Assembly: GCA_026724425.1 (NCBI GenBank)
Contig: JAIUCV010000002.1
Coordinates: 3,043,001 to 3,107,000 of the forward strand
Length of the DNA: 64,000 nt
Source of the DNA: Erythrophleum ivorense
Lineage: Eukaryota > Streptophyta > Magnoliopsida > Fabales > Fabaceae
Direction: 5' to 3'
Of the stretch, positions 59,430 to 64,000 are shown one piece after another; position 1 is the stretch's first letter, and every line of letters begins with the position of its first letter. A program made the translations under genes and the position numbers. Below the pieces are notes generated by a model. The model did no database searches. It was not told the origin of the DNA and saw only the letters and a list, made by a program, of their open reading frames with translations.

Positions 59430-62400
59430 GGTTGAAATGACGATAATAACCCTGACATCTATACGTGCTGAGTAGTGAGCGTAAGGATTAGAGTGCCTAT
59501 AGCAAAACCAGAGGACACTCTTCGTTATCCCATTTGTTGCCGCCAAGGGTGGGAGAGTCTATGATGTTGTTCTTATATGTTATTTTATTCCTAAATCGAA
59601 ATCAAAGGATATTTATGATTTTCCTAATTTTAGAATAAATCTAGGTGTCGGTGAGGATTTAGATTCACTCACTTTAAAAACTCTCATGTTTGTTCATGTT
59701 TTTTATAAATTTAATTTTTTTTAATTTAATTTTTTTTTAAAAAAAATAAATCATTCATTAGAAAGAATATGAGAAACATAAATATTCTCTTAATATAAAA
59801 AGATCCATTTCTGTACTGATGACGTCTTCAATCTTCATGTTAACCCATTAAATTAATACAATTTCAAATTGAGTTATCATTTTTCTTTTATTACAAAAGA
59901 AGTTTAATTAGTTTTGGAAGCAGGAAAAAGAGCATCTAGACAATTATTATAATTATGTGTAATTATTGCGGTACTATGTGTTTCTAAGAATAATGTTATT
60001 TAGGACATTTATTTTTTGAGTACAATTTTTAATACATTATTAATAAATATGGATTTCATTTTTTATTAATTTCATCAACATTTTAAACATAAGATTTATT
60101 TTTTTACAAGAGTTTTCACTAAACCTTATAATATATTGGGTTGTAGGCCTGCTTTTTATGGGTTTAATTGAACTTAAAAATTAATGAGTTTTAATGCAAA
60201 TAGTCCATCTACCAAATCTACGCTCCATGACCATGAAGACACTTGCGGAACATCAAATACTTTATTTTTATGATTGAATTAAATGTATGAAAATAGATAG
60301 GACACTTTCACAGGCCTTTAATAAATTCAACAGGAAAATAACAATAAGACAACAAATAAATTGACAAAGAAGCAGATGTACGTCAATTATGGTTGTGGGA
60401 TGTTTGGAAGAGTTCCATTCTAGCAAGAATCCCGCGTTTATGATATACTCTTACGAAGTAGGTTAGGCTACATATAGATCATATGAAGATTGTTAGGGTT
60501 GCATAACTTGTCTAACAAACTTGGTTCAACTTAGTTTATATTAGAGCATGTTGGGTTGGATTTTAAAAAACAAAAAATAGAGTTGGGTCTGCCAACCCTA
60601 CAGTTAAATTGGCCTAACTTGACCAAATAATATAATTTAAAAAAAAAATTATAGTAATTTATATAAAAAATTTTAATTTTTTTAAGAATAAAATATAATT
60701 TTTTAAAAATTTATATAAAAATTTTATTTTTTTAAACTCATTTTTATAATTTTTATTTAAAGAAAAAGACTCAATCAACTTAGGATAACAAACCATCCCA
60801 ACCAGATATTAAATGAAGTTTGATACTAGATGAGGCCAATATCTGACGCATGCGTAGCCCTACAGATTACTCCATGAGCAAAATTTAACTTTAGTTGAAT
60901 TTCCCTTTTTTTTAGTTTAGATCAAATTTGATTTTATAGTTTACATGAGACCCAAAAAAATATAAATTAATACATTTTTTTTTGCTAACAACCTAAATTG
61001 ATACATTTACCGGCTTAAAAAGATAAAATTACCTTAATAATATAAGTAAATTATCAATTTCGTAAAAAAAATAGTTTAGCATTAGGCAAAACAATCCATC
61101 AAAAGCAACGTGCATGTGCATGGGAGGACGTGCGATTTTATTTTTTATGGCTAGCCTGGAGGAAAGCAACAAATTTTGGTAACAACGTCACAGTTTTTGG
61201 GATTGAAGCATCTAAAATGAAATTTTCGATAATATATGGGACATATTTTATAATGATTACTTACAAGGAGAAATTATAACAAAACACTTCTTAAATTTTA
61301 AGTTAAAATAAATGTTAAATCCTAGGTAGATAAATTTACAGCAAGACTATATAATTTTGACTATGGTAATCAAAATTGGCTTAACTCAATGTTTCGAATT
61401 ACAAAAATTCTCTTTTTGTTTTCAAAAGTTCAGGAAGTGTTTTAATATATTCTAATTTTCATATATCAAATTTTTATTAAATCTTAATTTAAGAAGGAAA
61501 AATATATAATTTCCATTGTATATTAATAAATTTTAATATATTTCTTGGGGATTATTTAAATAATATTATATTTTTTTGGTTTTCTAAAAGTTTTACCATT
61601 TCATATAAAATTTTACTTAATTTTTATAAAATTTGGTAAATACGAGAATCTCCACATATTCCCAACCCCTCATCGGAATAAGGATGGAAAAAATTGGTCT
61701 CCCACAATAGGATTTGCAAATGGGAGTGGGGAGGTAAGGAAGTAGCAAGAACGGGGAGTTAAAAAGGATTCCCTGCTTCAGTTTGGCCAGTCATCCCTAA
61801 ATTAACAAAAAAAAATGATCGCTATTATTTTTCCCCCCTCCTTAATACTAGCTAGCTACCAGAAAGGATCATATATATTGCCAATAAATAGCATATTATT
61901 TATGATTATATATATATATATATATATATACAGGGATTAGCCATTATATAAACCATGCAAAGGCGCATTTGATAGTTACTCTATCCAAAAAGTAGTCATT
62001 CTGTAATTAAATGATGTAATTAGGTAGCACCTATATTGTAATTATTCAAATTAACCTCTAGCACTACAAATGGACTTTTATTTGCACAAATGGGAAGGAA
62101 ATATATATATATATATATATATTGATAGACAATGGAAAGGAATTGTTCAGATCAGCTAAATATGTAAGTTTCATAAGCGTGTCTTAATTTACGTCTTTTT
62201 CCTACTCTTCTCCTTACAGCATAAATCTCTCCTATATATGTAAACCTAAAAAAAAAACACAAACACAAACACACACACACAAAATGACTGTCAAAGTACG
62301 TTATCACCACTGACAACGCAAATATCTGCAATGATTCAAAGGTAAAAAAACGTGGATAAGATCTAATGTGACAACTGACATCACGCATGCAGAAGATGGT

Positions 62401-62471
62401 AATGCTGTTTTCGGGCACCCGCTTGATATTGCAATTATGCATTATGCAGATTTATGTACATATCCACATAC

Positions 62472-62507
<36 letters not shown>

Positions 62508-62580
62508 CCACGAAGGAATGAAAAAGTTCACAAAGCAATCAAAGACAATACTGAAATAAGGACCACATGAGTTTTTTTGG
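59430..62580. other. Intergenic between PRR promoter and PSRP1
   Basis: No gene recognised. AT-rich, with repeat-like GGGTTGG/CCAACC stretches at 60,540-60,620 and (TA)n runs at about 61,903-61,930, 62,101-62,121 and 62,472-62,508. Near the right end, ACGTGG and an I-box-like GATAAG sit together at 62,350-62,360. Confidence 0.45.
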
Positions 62581-62601
62581 ATAACATCTGAGGGAGAATG
62601 G

Positions 62602-62609
62602 CCACGTCA
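62602..62609. promoter_or_regulatory. ACGT-core element upstream of PSRP1
   Basis: CCACGTCA in GGCCACGTCAC context (GTGACGTGGC on the other strand), a good bZIP site of the G-box/ABRE type, 155 bp before the PSRP1 ATG. Confidence 0.45.
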
Positions 62610-62763
62610 CTCTGACACTGTCACACTGGATGGATATTCATCCAAAGAACCACGCACTCTCCCTGCATATTCAATGCTCTCATCCGTCATTTTCCTCTCA
62701 TTTTCTCCCCTTATCCCACTCATATTCTCTTCTTCCAAACAACCCCACTTTCATATTACGTCA

Positions 62764-64000
62764 ATGGCGACTCCTCTCTCTTCCAACTTTCGCGCCTCTT
62801 ATCTTCCGTCACCATCACCATCCTCCTCCTCTTCTTCTTCTTCTTCTTCCACTCTCTGTCTGCTCAGTTCATCACCTCACTTCGTGGGGCAATCGACAAA
62901 GTCCAGAACTTTCTTTAGCCCATCTGAAATGCTCAGATACGCTGCTATTGCACCCAGAACCAGAAGAAACCCTGGAAGTTCACTCCTTGTTCGTATGTCC
63001 TGGGACGGGCCACTCTCTTCCGTCAAATTGATCACACAAGCAAAAAATATAGAGGTATCTCCCCAACCCCTTTTCTTCAATTTCCCCTTAAACGAAGAAC
63101 GGAGTCCAAAATGTTCCATCTTCAATTATTTTTCTGGATTCGTCAGTCCCAAAATATCACATTAAATTTTTTGACATTTGAGAACAAAAAATCTGTTATT
63201 TTGTGCTTGCTTGTATAGTTCTTGGAGGGGCAATTTAAGTGAGAATATAATGCGGAATTGTGAACAGTTGACGGATAAGGTAAAGCAGCATGTGGAGGAG
63301 AAGGTAGGGAAGGCAGTTCAGAACCATAGTCACTTGGTAAGGGAGGTGGATGTGAGATTATCCATCCGAGGAGGAGGAGAATTTGGAAGAGGACCCATGA
63401 CCAAGAGATGTGAGGTACTTGCTACTTGCATTCCAATTTGGGCCATCTAGAACTATTATTACAGGGAGGAAATGTATTTTTTTGATGCATGTCTCACATC
63501 TTTGGTCCTAATCTTATTCTTAAAAATCAAAAAGATTTTAGCTTGCAATTTATTAATTTTTGTAGTATGCGTACATTTGTCTTTTATTTTTTTTGGGTGG
63601 AGACTAATAAGTAATGAGTTAAAAATTTTGAAAAATTACCTAAAAAAATAAAAGTTAATAACTAAATAATTCGTAAATGTATTTCATTGATAAAAAATTA
63701 TATTTCCACTTATATATAATTCAAATTCTGGGTTTATCTAGATTTTGTGTGGGCTCTATTGTACTTGATTAGGTAACTTTGTTTACGAAGAGGCATGGAG
63801 TGGTGCGGGCTGAGGAAGAAGCAGAGACTCTATATGGGAGTATAGACTTGGTATCCTCAATCATTCAGAGAAAGCTGAGGAAGATAAAGGAAAAGGAGTC
63901 AGATCATGGTCGCCACATGAAGGGCTTCAATAGGTTGAAGGTCAGGGAGCCCGTAACCCAGGTGCCCCACGATGACACACAGACACAAACAGACAAGCCT
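62764..64000 (+). CDS. PSRP1: Chloroplast ribosome hibernation factor PSRP1 (5' part, runs off the window)
   Basis: Three exons are visible: 62764-63054, 63268-63414 and 63773 to the edge, all in phase 0 with GT-AG borders, giving 222 residues so far. Residues 1 to about 77 are a Ser-rich chloroplast transit peptide with a poly-Ser run (about 20-29). The mature part starts near MSWDGPLSSVKLI, which matches spinach plastid-specific ribosomal protein 1. The HPF/YfiA domain follows (LTDKVKQHVEEKVGKAV, HSHLVREVDVRLS, VTLFTKRHGVVRAEEEAE, RKLRKIKEKESDHGRHMKGF). Family role: binds the decoding region of the 70S chloroplast ribosome and keeps it idle in the dark or under stress. The C-terminal dimerisation domain lies beyond 64,000. 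The ATG at 62,764 (TCAATGGCG) is preferred over the in-frame one at 62,674 because plastid precursors commonly start MA and the context is good. Confidence 0.93.
62820..62850 (+). repeat. Coding (TCC/TCT)n microsatellite in PSRP1 transit peptide
   Basis: TCC then TCT triplets encode the poly-Ser run of the transit peptide. Length is likely to vary among alleles without breaking the frame. Confidence 0.85.

Noticed and set aside
1..64000. CRISPR arrays, bacterial operons, riboswitches, ribosome binding sites
   Set aside because: The window is plant nuclear DNA; no direct-repeat/spacer arrays or prokaryotic gene organisation.

Overview
The window reads as nuclear DNA of a eudicot flowering plant, probably a woody rosid. 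It is AT-rich, has few genes, carries spliceosomal introns and microsatellites, and is full of plant transposable elements. The five supportable protein genes are all typical plant families. Species and chromosome cannot be fixed from sequence alone.

Layout. 1-22 kb is repeat territory: a LINE-type RNase H scrap, a tRNA-derived SINE, small AT-rich MITEs, a dispersed repeat that recurs at 26.4 kb, an AT-rich tandem array of about nine ~205-bp monomers (11.6-13.4 kb), a decayed Mutator-like transposase followed by a decayed plant-mobile-domain (PMD) gene (14.2-16.6 kb), and a 4.56-kb solo LTR of Tat/Ogre character with a perfect 5-bp target duplication (17,050-21,611). 22.5-23.5 kb holds an intact, intronless TTG1 (WD40 regulator of anthocyanin and epidermal cell fate). 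29.0-29.9 kb holds a Nudix-like protein gene. 31.07-33.05 kb is a non-autonomous MULE with long terminal inverted repeats and a perfect 9-bp target duplication. 33.9-39.2 kb is a full-span but dead chromodomain Ty3 element with both LTRs, a PBS and pol remnants. 39-50 kb is mostly gene-free AT-rich sequence with MITEs and tRNA-like (SINE-like) pieces.

50.0-50.6 kb (minus) is an NDR1/HIN1-like LEA-2 membrane protein. 54.3-58.7 kb (minus) is a pseudo-response regulator of the PRR5/PRR9 clade; its eight coding exons join in frame to 682 residues, with pseudo-receiver, EAR-type and CCT elements. Its upstream region carries a cluster of evening-element-like sites. 62.76 kb to the window edge (plus) is the 5' part of the chloroplast ribosome-hibernation factor PSRP1; it runs off the end.

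The genes do not form a pathway. Two of them (PRR and PSRP1) are of families tied to light/dark cycles, and both have ACGT-core (G-box-like) sites upstream. The most distinctive content is the layered mobile DNA, several pieces of which can be proven from target-site duplications in the window itself.
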